64,000 nucleotides of DNA from Treponema sp. (GTDB lineage Bacteria > Spirochaetota > Spirochaetia > Treponematales > Treponemataceae), in assembly GCA_014804005.1 (NCBI GenBank), contig JAAVAP010000016.1, forward strand, positions 1 to 64,000, given 5' to 3'. Below are positions 25,609-34,639 of this stretch, one piece after another. Position 1 is the first letter of the stretch; the number at the start of each line of letters is the position of its first letter. Under the pieces are notes generated by a model. The model searched no databases, was not told where the DNA came from, and saw only the letters and a list, made by a program, of their open reading frames with translations. The translations under genes and the position numbers were made by a program.

Positions 25609-26813
25609 ATTTCGAAGGAACGAAATGTTTTTTTCACGTTGACCTCGACGCGTTCTTCGCATCGGTGGAACAGCTGCTTCATCCGCAATGGCACGGAAAG
25701 CCGGTCGTGGTGGGCGGCGTTCCCGGCGACAGGCGGGCGGTCGTTTCCACCGCGAGTTACGAAGCGAGAAAATTCGGCATTCATTCGGCGATGCCGCTTG
25801 CGCGCGCCGTGGAACTTTGTCCGAACGCGATTTTCGTTCGAGGCGACCACAAGACTTACGGCGAGTTTTCCGAAAAAGTGATGCGAATATTTTCGGATTT
25901 TTCTCCCGACGTAAAGCAGATTTCAATCGACGAAGCATTTTTGGACATGAGCGGAACGACGCGGCTTTTCGGCAATCCTGTCGAGACGGCGAAAAAATTG
26001 CAGGAAAAAGTTTTCGAAAAAACGAATCTCACAGTTTCGATCGGAGTCGCCACTTCGAACTATGTCGCGAAAATCGCAAGCGGACTGCAAAAGCCAAAAG
26101 GCCTTACGGCCGTGCTTCCGGGCGAAGAAGAAAATTTCATGCTGAAATTGCCGCTCGAAAAAGTTTGGGGAATCGGCGCGAAAACTTTGGCGCATCTCAA
26201 GGAAGCGGGCTTCAATTCCACGTGCGACATTTTAAAGCACAGCAAGAATTTGCTCTCAAGCATTTTCGGACAAGCGCAGGCTGAATTTTTATACAACGCC
26301 GTGCGCGGCATCGACCCGCCAGGATTTTTGGAAGAAGCGAAGTCGCATTCGGCAGGAATCGAAACAACTTACGACTACGACCTTTCGAATTTGGATGTAA
26401 TCGAAGGCGCGCTCTTGGAACTCTCCGAGCAACTTATGTTCCGACTTTTGCGGCACAACATCACAGGAAAAACTTTGTGCGTGAAAATTCGCTACGACGA
26501 TTTTACGACGGTGAGCGCACGCGAAACTTCCTCGCAAAACATCACGAGCGTTGACGACCTTTTCAGCCGCGCGAAAAACATCTTCCGAAAAAAATACGAG
26601 ACTGGGCGCGGAATCAGACTTTTGGGAATCACAGTCGGAAAAACTCAGGACGCGGACAGCGAAACGCAAAACGAGCTTTTCGATTTTGGCGAAAAGAAAA
26701 AACGCGCCGTGGAAAAATCGATTTTAAAATTGGAACAAAAAAATCCGCAAATAAAGATTCACAAGGCGCGGCTTCTTTCAAACGAAAAAGATTTGCAAAA
26801 ATCCGAAAATTAA
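25605..26813 (+). CDS. dinB: DNA polymerase IV (Y family)
   Basis: Error-prone translesion polymerase. 402 aa. Catalytic carboxylates in 'FHVDLDAFFASVE' and 'SIDEAFLDMSGT'; finger and thumb region 'GVATSNYVAKIASGLQKPKG'; little-finger domain to about residue 345. The C-terminus ends in a Lys-rich tail without an obvious clamp-binding QLxLF motif; 'ELFDFGEKKK' near residue 365 may serve. Translationally coupled to the membrane-protein gene upstream. No LexA-type operator seen. Confidence 0.93.
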   Translation: MNFEGTKCFFHVDLDAFFASVEQLLHPQWHGKPVVVGGVPGDRRAVVSTASYEARKFGIHSAMPLARAVELCPNAIFVRGDHKTYGEFSEKVMRIFSDFSPDVKQISIDEAFLDMSGTTRLFGNPVETAKKLQEKVFEKTNLTVSIGVATSNYVAKIASGLQKPKGLTAVLPGEEENFMLKLPLEKVWGIGAKTLAHLKEAGFNSTCDILKHSKNLLSSIFGQAQAEFLYNAVRGIDPPGFLEEAKSHSAGIETTYDYDLSNLDVIEGALLELSEQLMFRLLRHNITGKTLCVKIRYDDFTTVSARETSSQNITSVDDLFSRAKNIFRKKYETGRGIRLLGITVGKTQDADSETQNELFDFGEKKKRAVEKSILKLEQKNPQIKIHKARLLSNEKDLQKSEN

Positions 26814-26965
26814 AATAATCGTGATTTCCGCTCGCTAGCGCGACGGCAAAAAATAAAATTGCCGAGATTTTCCTTGCTGAACAAAAATTTTCGCATCCGC
26901 TGGGGCTAGCGGCTGCACCGTTCCGCTTCCGCAAGGGGCTTCAAAAAAAATCATTCGAGCGGAGC

Positions 26966-27014
26966 GATAATCGCATGACTTGCCTTGCGATTATCGGTAG
27001 CAGCCGAAGGCTGC
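26966..27014. repeat. Linked hairpin pair between convergent genes
   Basis: GATAATCGCA/TGCGATTATC, linker GGTA, then GCAGCC-GAA-GGCTGC. The gap from dinB to the NHL gene holds no gene; it also carries a weaker GGCAAAA/TTGCC fold near 26850. Probably ends both convergent transcripts. Confidence 0.6.
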
Positions 27015-27044
27015 GTACAAAATACTTTGATCCGCAAACAAAAT

Positions 27045-29135
27045 TTATTCAAGCGGAGCAAAGTATCCTATCTCGTCGCGGCCGCTTCGGTTCATAATGT
27101 ACGTCTCCACTTCCACTGGCAAAAACGCGCGCCCCATGTCGGTTTGCAACGCAGATTCGTAGCTGAACTGATACATTCCGTTCGGCACTGCGAGCAAGTC
27201 GCCGATTACGCCACCCAAGCCTTCAGGACGGAAAACGTAATAACATTTTCCAAAAGTGTTTTTGCAAATGTAGTCAAATTCTTCGGCGGGCGCGCCCTGC
27301 TCAAGCTGCACGATGCTGAACGATATGCGATTGTTGTTCAAATATGAAGCGAGGTCGGAAAGTCCGTAGCGCGAAAACGCGCCTTGCACAAAAACTCCGT
27401 CGGTCAAAAAAATCACCGCGCGTTTTGGCTCTGAATTTATCAGATTGTTCGCCGCCATTCTGAGCGCGAGGTCGAACGAACAAACCTTGCTTTCGGGAGA
27501 TTTGAGCGCGGTGTAGGAAAAATTCGCAAGTCCGCTCGGCGCGCCTTCATATTCCAAAACAGGAATTTCTCCGCTTGAAATGAGCGTAATTTTTCCAACG
27601 CCTTGCATCGCGCCGGCAAGCTCGCGCATGGCATGATTCAAAGTTTCGCCGTAAACCGAACAATCCACGTTGCGGTCGATGATTATCGCGACATCCTCAC
27701 TCGTGTTTGCGGAAGCCGCACCTTCAAAGCGCAAATTCGAAACAGCGCGGCGACCTTCGCTGACATAAAAATTTTCCGCACGAAGCCCCATCACGGGCTG
27801 CCGCATTCGATTTTGCACGTTCACTTCAATTACGACTTTGGGAAAATGCTCCGCGTTCACGCGCGAAATTTCCACATAAAGTCCGCCGAGCAATTCCGTC
27901 ATCTTCGACATTATGTAGATTTCGCTGTTCTTGAAATCGCTCGCCAAAATGTTTCCATTGAAATCGGGAAGCGCACAAGTGATTCTTGCGGGCGCGTTGC
28001 CCGTGAAAGCGTTTTCAAAAACCGCGCCAGTTCCCAAGTCAATCGAAAAAATCCGGTTTCGGTCGGAAACGATAATGAAATCTTTGTCCGCGGAAAATTT
28101 CAAAGCCTCGGGAAAAGAAAAAGTTTGCTCTGGAACGAGAACGCCTTCGTAGTTTCCGCTCAAGTCGAATTCGTAGACCGCGCCGCGAACGCAGTCGGCG
28201 ACAAAAACGCGGCCGTCTTTTATTGCAATGCCCGTAGGTCCTTTCAGCCCCGCAAAATCCTCGGTGCGCCGTCCAAAATCAAAGATGCCGTTTCCGTCCT
28301 TGTCAAAAACCACCACGCGCGAATTCCCGAAATCCGTAACATAAATATTTCCGAGCGAATCCTGCGCCAAATATTGCGGCCCAACAAATTGCCCGACTCC
28401 CCTTCCCTTCTCGCCGATATATTTTTCGAAAAATCCCGATTCGTTTAAAACCGCAATTCTATCGCCCGCGCTCTCGCTCACCAAAAGCTTTCCGTCAAAA
28501 GAACGAATAATGTCAAGCGGACGGTCAAATCCATTGAACGGTCCTGTCACGCGGCGAACAACATTTCCATTTATGTCGAGAAGGACAAGCTCGTTGCTTG
28601 CGTAGGCGGAGACCCAAATCGTTCCGTCGTGATTTGCGAGCACGGAAGCAGGCGAAGCGAACACTTGGTATTTTCCGTTTTCCGTCGAATTCGTTCCGGC
28701 ATAACTTCCAGTTTCCGTATAACGCGGCGAGATTTCCGAGGCGGCGTTCACGCGGCGTTCGCGGACAACTTCGATTTTGTTTTCCAAAAGAATTCCGCCG
28801 TAGCCCGTATCATGCGCGAACTGCCATTGCTCCAACGCAGTGCCTTCAAGTCCCGCGCGGAAGTAGGATTTTCCGAGCCAATCCAAAATCAGATTTTCGT
28901 CGGGCAAATACGAAAGCGCCTTTTCAAACTGCAATATCGCGTCATTGAACTGGCCGCGATAATACGACTGCACGCCGCGACGAAATTCCTCTTCGGCGAA
29001 TCCAGCCTCCGCGCTGCGCTTGCGCGAAGTCGTGTTCGCAGAATCCTCGAACAAATTTTCAGCTCGCTGCGCGTTGATCGCGTTTTGCGAAAATGCTAGA
29101 AAAATCACAAGCAAAAAAACGAACGACTTTTTCAT
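27045..29135 (-). CDS. Exported TPR / NHL-repeat / VWA-like protein
   Basis: 696 aa. Signal peptide to about residue 22 (INAQ). One TPR pair (about 48-115: 'GVQSYYRGQFNDAILQFEKA'), then an NHL-type six-bladed propeller (about 160-400, blades such as 'DSLGNIYVTDFGNSRVVVF'), then a region like a von Willebrand A domain (about 470-640: 'DVAIIIDRNVD', 'KRAVIFLTDGV'). The MIDAS-like first motif is DxNxD, slightly off the usual DxSxS. A scaffold or binding protein in the periplasm or at the surface is likely. Start overlaps the stop of the TPR gene upstream, so the two are a pair. Confidence 0.8.
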   Translation of the reverse strand: MKKSFVFLLVIFLAFSQNAINAQRAENLFEDSANTTSRKRSAEAGFAEEEFRRGVQSYYRGQFNDAILQFEKALSYLPDENLILDWLGKSYFRAGLEGTALEQWQFAHDTGYGGILLENKIEVVRERRVNAASEISPRYTETGSYAGTNSTENGKYQVFASPASVLANHDGTIWVSAYASNELVLLDINGNVVRRVTGPFNGFDRPLDIIRSFDGKLLVSESAGDRIAVLNESGFFEKYIGEKGRGVGQFVGPQYLAQDSLGNIYVTDFGNSRVVVFDKDGNGIFDFGRRTEDFAGLKGPTGIAIKDGRVFVADCVRGAVYEFDLSGNYEGVLVPEQTFSFPEALKFSADKDFIIVSDRNRIFSIDLGTGAVFENAFTGNAPARITCALPDFNGNILASDFKNSEIYIMSKMTELLGGLYVEISRVNAEHFPKVVIEVNVQNRMRQPVMGLRAENFYVSEGRRAVSNLRFEGAASANTSEDVAIIIDRNVDCSVYGETLNHAMRELAGAMQGVGKITLISSGEIPVLEYEGAPSGLANFSYTALKSPESKVCSFDLALRMAANNLINSEPKRAVIFLTDGVFVQGAFSRYGLSDLASYLNNNRISFSIVQLEQGAPAEEFDYICKNTFGKCYYVFRPEGLGGVIGDLLAVPNGMYQFSYESALQTDMGRAFLPVEVETYIMNRSGRDEIGYFAPLE

Positions 29136-29815
29136 CCCTGCGCCACAGCCTTTTCGAGCAAATCGACATGTTTTTTAATGATTTCGCTTTCAGGAAGCAA
29201 TTTTTCAGCCTCGAACAAATATTTTCGCGACTCGTCAAAAAGCCCAAGCTTGAAATAAACCCAGCCCAGCGAATCAAGGCACGCCGGATTTTTCGGCGCA
29301 TTCGAAACGGCCTTCTTGCAATAACTGAGCGCGAGCGACAAGTCGCGATTTTCCTCGGCGAGCACATAGCCCATTCCGTTCAAAGCCGTAACATTGTCCG
29401 TGTCCTTTTCAAGCGAACGCGAATAAAAGTCTAGGCAAGTTTCGATGTCCTGATTTTCCCAATGAAGATACGCGAGAGAAGAAAGCACGTTCGCGGTGTT
29501 GTAGCCGGTTTCCAAAAGTTTGTTCAGTTCGAAATCCGCCAAACGCTTTCGCCCGCTTTTCACATAAATTATCGCGAGAATGTAGCGGCACTGCAAAATG
29601 CGGTCGTAGTCGCTGCCGTTCGTCACCACTTGTTCCAAATACAAAAGCGCGTCGTCGTATCTTTCAAGCCGCGCGTAGCAGAGCCCGATGTAGTATGCCA
29701 AATCCATTCCGTCAACTTTCGCGCTTTCGGAAATCGAAAGGAAAAATGCCAACGCGTCGCCATATTCTTTTTTGGCGTAAAGCGCGATTCCTTCTGACAA
29801 AATCGAATTCCCCAT
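29132..29815 (-). CDS. Tetratricopeptide-repeat protein
   Basis: 227 aa, no signal peptide, made of about six TPR units (for example 'LAYYIGLCYARLERYDDALLYL', read here in two halves, and 'CLDSLGWVYFKLGLFDESRKYLF'-type end repeats). TPRs mediate protein contacts; the partner is probably the NHL/VWA protein encoded next, with which it overlaps by 4 nt. SD GGGTGG precedes ATG. Own promoter upstream. Confidence 0.8.
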   Translation of the reverse strand: MGNSILSEGIALYAKKEYGDALAFFLSISESAKVDGMDLAYYIGLCYARLERYDDALLYLEQVVTNGSDYDRILQCRYILAIIYVKSGRKRLADFELNKLLETGYNTANVLSSLAYLHWENQDIETCLDFYSRSLEKDTDNVTALNGMGYVLAEENRDLSLALSYCKKAVSNAPKNPACLDSLGWVYFKLGLFDESRKYLFEAEKLLPESEIIKKHVDLLEKAVAQG

Positions 29816-29832
29816 AAATCCACCCTAAATAT

Positions 29833-29861
29833 AGAATAAAATATTAATCGCAGATTGTCAA
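29833..29861 (-). promoter_or_regulatory. Promoter of the TPR-NHL pair
   Basis: TTGACA (29861-29856), 17-bp spacer, TATTCT (29838-29833), directly behind the surE stop. Confidence 0.65.
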
Positions 29862-30659
29862 TCAGAAATTGAAAATAATTGAATCCATCTCGCCCGCGTC
29901 TAATTGTTCGGCAAGAACGCGAGTCACGGAAACTGCGCCTTCGCAAAGCGCGTCGTAGTCCGAAAATTTCCGCGAAGAAGAAATCACTTTTCCGCCTGAA
30001 AATTTCCGCTCGAAAATTCCGTCGGCTTTCGGCAAAAAAGTTATCTTGTCGTTGGCATATTCGCGGAACGAAATTCCAGAAAATCGCGCCGTTTTGTACG
30101 GCTCTTCCTGCGAAAGCCCGTTCACGTTGATGAAGCAGCACGGATTTTCAGGCATTGACATTCCGTCCGCCACCACGCACATTTTCGCGAAATTCTCAAG
30201 GTTTTTCGCGGCGAAATCCGCCATCGCAGAATAAAAATATTTTTCGCACGGAGAGAACGGCTCGCCGTCGTGCTCTTCGACCATCACGCTCAGCGCGACC
30301 GCAGGGGTTCCCATAAAAACCGCCTGACGCGCCGCGCCGCAAGTTCCTGAATAAACTATGTCGATTCCGATGTTAGGGCCTTGATTTATTCCCGAAAGGA
30401 CGAGATCGATTTTTGGAAAAACGCCGCTTTTGAGCGCGGACATCACGCAGTCGGCGGGCGTTCCAGAACAAGTGTATTCGCTTTCGCTGATTTTCCGCAC
30501 TTCCACGCCGCTTCCCAAATTGATGCAATGGCTCGCTCCGCTGCGATTTTCGGAAGGCGCGAAAACCATCACGTTGTGACCGTCCAAAAGAAGCCGCCTT
30601 TTGAGAGCGTTTATTCCCGGCGCAAAAAATCCGTCGTCATTAGTCAAAAGCAAATTCAT
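29862..30659 (-). CDS. surE: 5'/3'-nucleotidase SurE
   Basis: Metal-dependent phosphatase acting on nucleoside monophosphates, linked to survival under stress. 265 aa. Metal ligands in 'MNLLLTNDDGFFAPG' (Asp-Asp), 'SGINQGPNIGIDIVYSGT' (Asn). Start ATG follows AAAGG. Lies 42 bp behind the galactokinase-like gene and is probably read from the same promoter. Confidence 0.93.
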   Translation of the reverse strand: MNLLLTNDDGFFAPGINALKRRLLLDGHNVMVFAPSENRSGASHCINLGSGVEVRKISESEYTCSGTPADCVMSALKSGVFPKIDLVLSGINQGPNIGIDIVYSGTCGAARQAVFMGTPAVALSVMVEEHDGEPFSPCEKYFYSAMADFAAKNLENFAKMCVVADGMSMPENPCCFINVNGLSQEEPYKTARFSGISFREYANDKITFLPKADGIFERKFSGGKVISSSRKFSDYDALCEGAVSVTRVLAEQLDAGEMDSIIFNF

Positions 30660-30701
30660 AAAACAAAACCTTTAGTCGTAAATTTCAATTGGCGTTCAAT
30701 T

Positions 30702-31901
30702 TCAATTGATGCGCACAGAATGCGCGCCTTTCGCGCCTTTCACTTCAAACGTAATCGGCTCGAATCCGAAAATGCGCTCGTAGCCCGAAAGATTTTTTTT
30801 GTACGTTTCGACATCGCCATTCCTGACGAACGCGTAGACACATCTGCCGAAACCTTTTCCGACGATGCGCCCACAAGTCACGGGTTCGCGGATGTCCTGC
30901 AAATTCGGCTCAAGCTCGCCGACGCGCTTTAGAATCCAGTCAATTTCAGGGCAAGACACATTGAGATTTTCGCGGAGCATGGCGTGGCTTTTGTTCACCG
31001 CGCGCGCGAATTTTGTGAATTTTCCTTTTTTTATTCCGTCCACTGCGTCCAAAATGCAGCCGTGCTCATAAATTATGTACAAAAGTTTTCTCCGCATGTC
31101 CTCGCTCACCACGGAAAGTTCTTCGTTCATTTCGGTCGGATTTGTATTGTAGACCCAGCCGCCCAAAACGCCGCGTTTTCTGTCCTTGAGGTCGCCGAGC
31201 AAAAGCGCGTTTTCCATTTCGCGCACAGTTTCCTCTTCCCAAATTCTTTGCCGAGGCACACGGGCGTCGGTGAGAAGAATTTTGTAGCCGTCAAAATCAA
31301 ACGGAACTTTTTCATAAGACTGCTTTGAATAATCAGTGAGGACGAACGAGCCCGGCTCCGAATAAAGCGCGACGAAATTGTCGGCTATGAGATTGTCAAC
31401 TTTGAGAAAATTCCTTGCGGCCATTTCCAAAACTTGCAAAAACCGCGCGTCGGGGCAATTCAGGCGCAAAGCCTTTTTCACGGCGAGCGCGCATCCAACT
31501 TTTATCGCGGAATTGATGCCGAATCCGGCAGAAGGAGGCGTTTCCGTGTAAATCGTGAAATTCATTCCGCCGAGTTTGAATCCCATCGCAAGATAAGACT
31601 GAATTATCGCCTTGAGAGAATTCGCCCAGCGATCTTCTTTTTTTTGCTTTATGTTCGAAATGTCGGATTTTCGCCTTTCGTCAAGCTGCACGAAAAAAAA
31701 TTTCAGCGAACTGTCTTCGCGAAGTGAAAGCGCGACATAGACATTCATGTTCACTGCCAGAGAAAGGGTTTTGTCTTTGAAAAACCAACAAGAATGCTCG
31801 CCCATTATGTGAATGCGACCCGGCGTGGAAATTACGGTTTTGGGAAGTTCGCCGTATTCCCTTTTGTGCGCCTCGCAAATATTTTTCACCATACTTTCCA
31901 T
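30702..31901 (-). CDS. Galactokinase-like GHMP kinase
   Basis: 399 aa. GHMP sugar kinase: substrate motif 'STPGRIHIMGEHSCWFFKD' resembles the galactokinase signature GRVNLIGEHTDY, with GEH kept and TDY replaced by SCW; ATP-loop 'TPPSAGFGINSAIKVG' (usually PxGxGLSSS); C-terminal 'CGRIVGKGFGRCVYAF' (GxGxGGC-type). The altered sugar-binding motif makes the true substrate uncertain. ATG 31901 has AAGG upstream; an ATG 9 nt inside is possible. Divergent from lnt across 45 bp. Confidence 0.75.
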   Translation of the reverse strand: MESMVKNICEAHKREYGELPKTVISTPGRIHIMGEHSCWFFKDKTLSLAVNMNVYVALSLREDSSLKFFFVQLDERRKSDISNIKQKKEDRWANSLKAIIQSYLAMGFKLGGMNFTIYTETPPSAGFGINSAIKVGCALAVKKALRLNCPDARFLQVLEMAARNFLKVDNLIADNFVALYSEPGSFVLTDYSKQSYEKVPFDFDGYKILLTDARVPRQRIWEEETVREMENALLLGDLKDRKRGVLGGWVYNTNPTEMNEELSVVSEDMRRKLLYIIYEHGCILDAVDGIKKGKFTKFARAVNKSHAMLRENLNVSCPEIDWILKRVGELEPNLQDIREPVTCGRIVGKGFGRCVYAFVRNGDVETYKKNLSGYERIFGFEPITFEVKGAKGAHSVRIN

Positions 31902-31909
31902 AACAAACC

Positions 31910-31938
31910 TTGATTTTTCATTCAAAACACAATAGAAT
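31910..31938 (+). promoter_or_regulatory. Leaderless-type promoter of lnt
   Basis: TTGATT, 17-bp spacer, TAGAAT, then 8 nt to the lnt ATG; no SD. Confidence 0.55.
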
Positions 31939-31946
31939 ATTATACC

Positions 31947-33674
31947 ATGATTGGCGGATTTTTTCAAGTTTTTTGTTCGTTTTTTTCGGGAATCTTGACG
32001 ACGCTTGCAATTCCGAACGAAATATTTCATTTTGGCTCGGTAGTTTTCGGGATGACGGCATTGATTCCGCTTTACATCGCCGCAAAAAGGGCGAAATCGT
32101 ACAAAAACGCGGCTGGAATTTTCGCGCTCGACGCGCTCGTGACGCACATTTTTTCGAGTTTCTGGCTTGCGAATTTCAAGGATTTCGCGGTTTTCACGCT
32201 GGGCGCGTCCGCGCTCGGAACGGCATGCATCGAAGCGATGGCGGGCTGTATTTTTTTCGCGCCGTTCGGAAATCCCGCAGGATTCGTGCAAAAAGAAATT
32301 CACCTTAAAAAATTTCAGCTTAAATTTTCCTGCGATTTTTCATCGCCAGAATTCAGAGTGTTTTGGTTTGCCTGCGTACGCGTCGTCTACGAATGGGCGA
32401 AATCCACAGGATTTTTGGCGTATCCTTGGGGAACGCTTTCGATGAGCGCGTTCAATGCAAAAACATTGATGCAAAGCGCGGACATTTTCGGCGTTTACGG
32501 AATCACTTTTTTGTTCGCGTTCATTTCGGGAACGCTTGCGGAAAGCGTTATTTCGTTCGGCAAAAAAAAATGTGGCGCAAAAATCTCTGGCCTTCAAAAA
32601 TGCGCTTTCGCGCTGCTCGCAGGCTTTCTTTTGTACGGCGCATTCCGACTTTGCCAAAGCCGCCCAATTTTGAAAACGCTGAACGCCGTGCTCGTCCAGC
32701 AAAACCGCGATCCATGGGCTTTGCGGAACGACGACAATGCAATTAAGATTTCGATGGAACTTTCCCAAAAAGGAATCGACGAATTTTCGAAGCGCGGAAA
32801 AAAGGCCGACATCGTGGTTTGGAGCGAAGCCGTCCTGCGCCATTCCTTTCCCGAATCCTACGTCCGCTACGCGCTGCGCCCCGAGGAAGAGCCGCTCATA
32901 AGTTTCATACGCCGCGCGCAAATTCCGTTTTTGATTGGCGGTTCGTATACGCTCGACGAGGAAAAAGACCAATCGGCAAACGCCGCGCTTATGTTCGACC
33001 GAGACGGATTTTTCAGAGGCTTCTACGGAAAGACGCATCTTGTTCCGTTTGCCGAAGTGATTCCGGGAATCGAAATTCCAATCGTAAAAAAAATGATGAG
33101 CCGCGTCGTGGGAATTTCAAACGGCTGGACTCCGGGCGATGAATTCGTTTTGTTCGACATTGAAATCTCTTCAAAAGAAAAAAAGCCTTTTCCGTCGTTC
33201 AGCATTGTCAATTTGGAAGAGCCGATTTCGAGCCAAGAAAAAACCGCGCGCGCGAGGCTTGCCACGCCGATTTGCTTTGAGGACGCATTTCCCGACATCT
33301 GCGGGCCATTCCACAAAATGGGCGCGGAAGTTTTTATGAACATCACCGACGATTCTTGGTCAAAAACTGAATCCGCAGAATACCAGCATTTCGTGGTGGC
33401 GGCGTTCCGCGCGATCGAATACCGCACTACCCTCGTGCGTTCCACAAATTCAGGATTCACCGCAGTGGTGGACTCCGCCGGCAACATCGTTCAATCCGCG
33501 CCGCTTTTCGAGGAAGCGTATCTGTGCGCCGAAATCCCGATTTACCAATGGCGCGAAACGGTGCATTCACGCTACACGAATTGGTTCGTGCATTTGATTT
33601 TGATTTTCATGGCGGCAACGCTTTTTATCGTGGCAAGCGAAAATTTTTCGCAATTGAAAAATTTTAAAGAATAA
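31947..33674 (+). CDS. lnt: Apolipoprotein N-acyltransferase
   Basis: Last step of lipoprotein maturation: N-acylates the lipid-modified cysteine in the cytoplasmic membrane. 575 aa. Six or seven N-terminal membrane segments, a carbon-nitrogen hydrolase domain (about 235-530), and a C-terminal membrane anchor. Catalytic triad visible: Glu in 'VVWSEAVLRH', Lys in 'GKTHLVPFAEVIPG', Cys in 'ATPICFEDAFPD'. Fits the many lipoproteins in this window. Transcribed from a leaderless-type promoter and followed 16 bp later by the flavin reductase gene. Confidence 0.92.
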   Translation: MIGGFFQVFCSFFSGILTTLAIPNEIFHFGSVVFGMTALIPLYIAAKRAKSYKNAAGIFALDALVTHIFSSFWLANFKDFAVFTLGASALGTACIEAMAGCIFFAPFGNPAGFVQKEIHLKKFQLKFSCDFSSPEFRVFWFACVRVVYEWAKSTGFLAYPWGTLSMSAFNAKTLMQSADIFGVYGITFLFAFISGTLAESVISFGKKKCGAKISGLQKCAFALLAGFLLYGAFRLCQSRPILKTLNAVLVQQNRDPWALRNDDNAIKISMELSQKGIDEFSKRGKKADIVVWSEAVLRHSFPESYVRYALRPEEEPLISFIRRAQIPFLIGGSYTLDEEKDQSANAALMFDRDGFFRGFYGKTHLVPFAEVIPGIEIPIVKKMMSRVVGISNGWTPGDEFVLFDIEISSKEKKPFPSFSIVNLEEPISSQEKTARARLATPICFEDAFPDICGPFHKMGAEVFMNITDDSWSKTESAEYQHFVVAAFRAIEYRTTLVRSTNSGFTAVVDSAGNIVQSAPLFEEAYLCAEIPIYQWRETVHSRYTNWFVHLILIFMAATLFIVASENFSQLKNFKE

Positions 33675-33690
33675 ATTTCGGAGGCTCTAA

Positions 33691-34251
33691 ATGAGAAAGA
33701 ATTTCGGAAGTAAAACTTGGCTTTTCCCAATGCCAGTTTTAATCATCGGCACTTATGGCGAGGACGGAACGCCCGATGCAATGAACGCGGCTTGGGGCGG
33801 AATCGGCGACGACAATCAGATTTTCGCATGCCTAAGTCCCGAGCACAAGACAGTGAAAAACATTCTCGCAAAAAAAGCGTTTACCGTGAGCGTTGCGGAC
33901 GCGGCGCACGTGGTGGAATGCGACTATGTGGGAATCGCAAGCGGAAACGACACTCCCGACAAAATCCAAAAATCAGGATTGCACGCGGTAAAAGCGCCGA
34001 ACGTGGACGCGCCGTATTTTGAGGAACTGGCATTCGCACTCGAATGCACGCTGATTTCCTACGACGAAAAATCCTGCCATCTTTTCGGGAAAATCGTAAA
34101 CGCGAGCATTGACGAAAGAATTCTCACCGACGGAAAAATCGACGTGAAGAAACTCAAGCCGATTACGTTCGACTGCGTTTCGCACGACTACATCGCGCTT
34201 GGCGAAACGGTCGGAAAGGCGTTCAGCGACGGTCTTAAATTAAAATCGTAG
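33691..34251 (+). CDS. Flavin reductase-like / flavoredoxin protein
   Basis: 186 aa, FMN-binding split-barrel family. Typical features: 'PMPVLIIGTYGEDGTPDAM' then 'NAAWGGI', and 'CLSPEHKT'. Such proteins bind FMN and pass electrons from NAD(P)H or reduced partners; in anaerobes they are often flavoredoxins. SD GGAGG precedes ATG by 7 nt. Follows lnt closely and probably shares its transcript. Confidence 0.85.
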   Translation: MRKNFGSKTWLFPMPVLIIGTYGEDGTPDAMNAAWGGIGDDNQIFACLSPEHKTVKNILAKKAFTVSVADAAHVVECDYVGIASGNDTPDKIQKSGLHAVKAPNVDAPYFEELAFALECTLISYDEKSCHLFGKIVNASIDERILTDGKIDVKKLKPITFDCVSHDYIALGETVGKAFSDGLKLKS

Positions 34252-34274
34252 CATTGGACATTCACCGCGCAAAA

Positions 34275-34325
34275 AAGCCCTCGCAAGCCAAAGAAATTCA
34301 TTTTCGCAAAACTTGCGGCGGGCTT
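34275..34325 (+). terminator. Possible terminator stem behind flavin reductase
   Basis: AAGCCC-T-CGCAAG pairs with CTTGCG-GC-GGGCTT with a 24-nt loop. No clear T-run follows, so it may only protect the 3' end. Confidence 0.4.
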
Positions 34326-34384
34326 TGCGAAAATGTTTTCGAATTTTCATTCAATTTTTTCCGTGCGGTATTTTTCCCAAACGA

Positions 34385-34413
34385 TTGACACGCAAAAAAA
34401 AATCTGCTATAAT
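34385..34413 (+). promoter_or_regulatory. Consensus promoter of rpoZ-miaA
   Basis: Perfect TTGACA, 17-bp spacer, perfect TATAAT; the strongest promoter in the window. Confidence 0.85.
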
Positions 34414-34441
34414 TTTTTCACTCAAAATACAGGAGAACAAA

Positions 34442-34639
34442 ATGATTTTTCCTTTGGACCAGCTTGTAAAATTCAGCGGCAATATTTACGAAATAACCGT
34501 TGCGGCAAATCGCCGCGCTTTCCAAATGTCAATGGTTGGCGATCCGCTCATTGAAGAAAACCACGACAAAGTTGTCTCGCTCGCGGCAATGCAGCTTTTC
34601 AAAAAAGAAGTTACCTACCGCATCGAAAACAATCAGTGA
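34442..34639 (+). CDS. rpoZ: RNA polymerase omega subunit-like protein
   Basis: 65 aa. 'MIFPLDQLVKFSGNIYEITV' then 'AANRRAF' and 'KVVSLAAMQLFKKEVTYRIE' follow the omega pattern (start motif, conserved (A)xxRA, and a helix near the end), in the short form typical of treponemes. Omega assists assembly of RNA polymerase. SD AGGAG 8 nt before ATG. Overlaps miaA by 4 nt. A perfect promoter fits a core gene. Assigned at moderate confidence because the family is short and variable. Confidence 0.75.
   Translation: MIFPLDQLVKFSGNIYEITVAANRRAFQMSMVGDPLIEENHDKVVSLAAMQLFKKEVTYRIENNQ

Noticed and set aside
30702..32303. 533-residue kinase with long N-terminal extension
   Set aside because: The extension is antisense to the start of lnt and Arg-rich; the GHMP domain begins just after ATG 31901.
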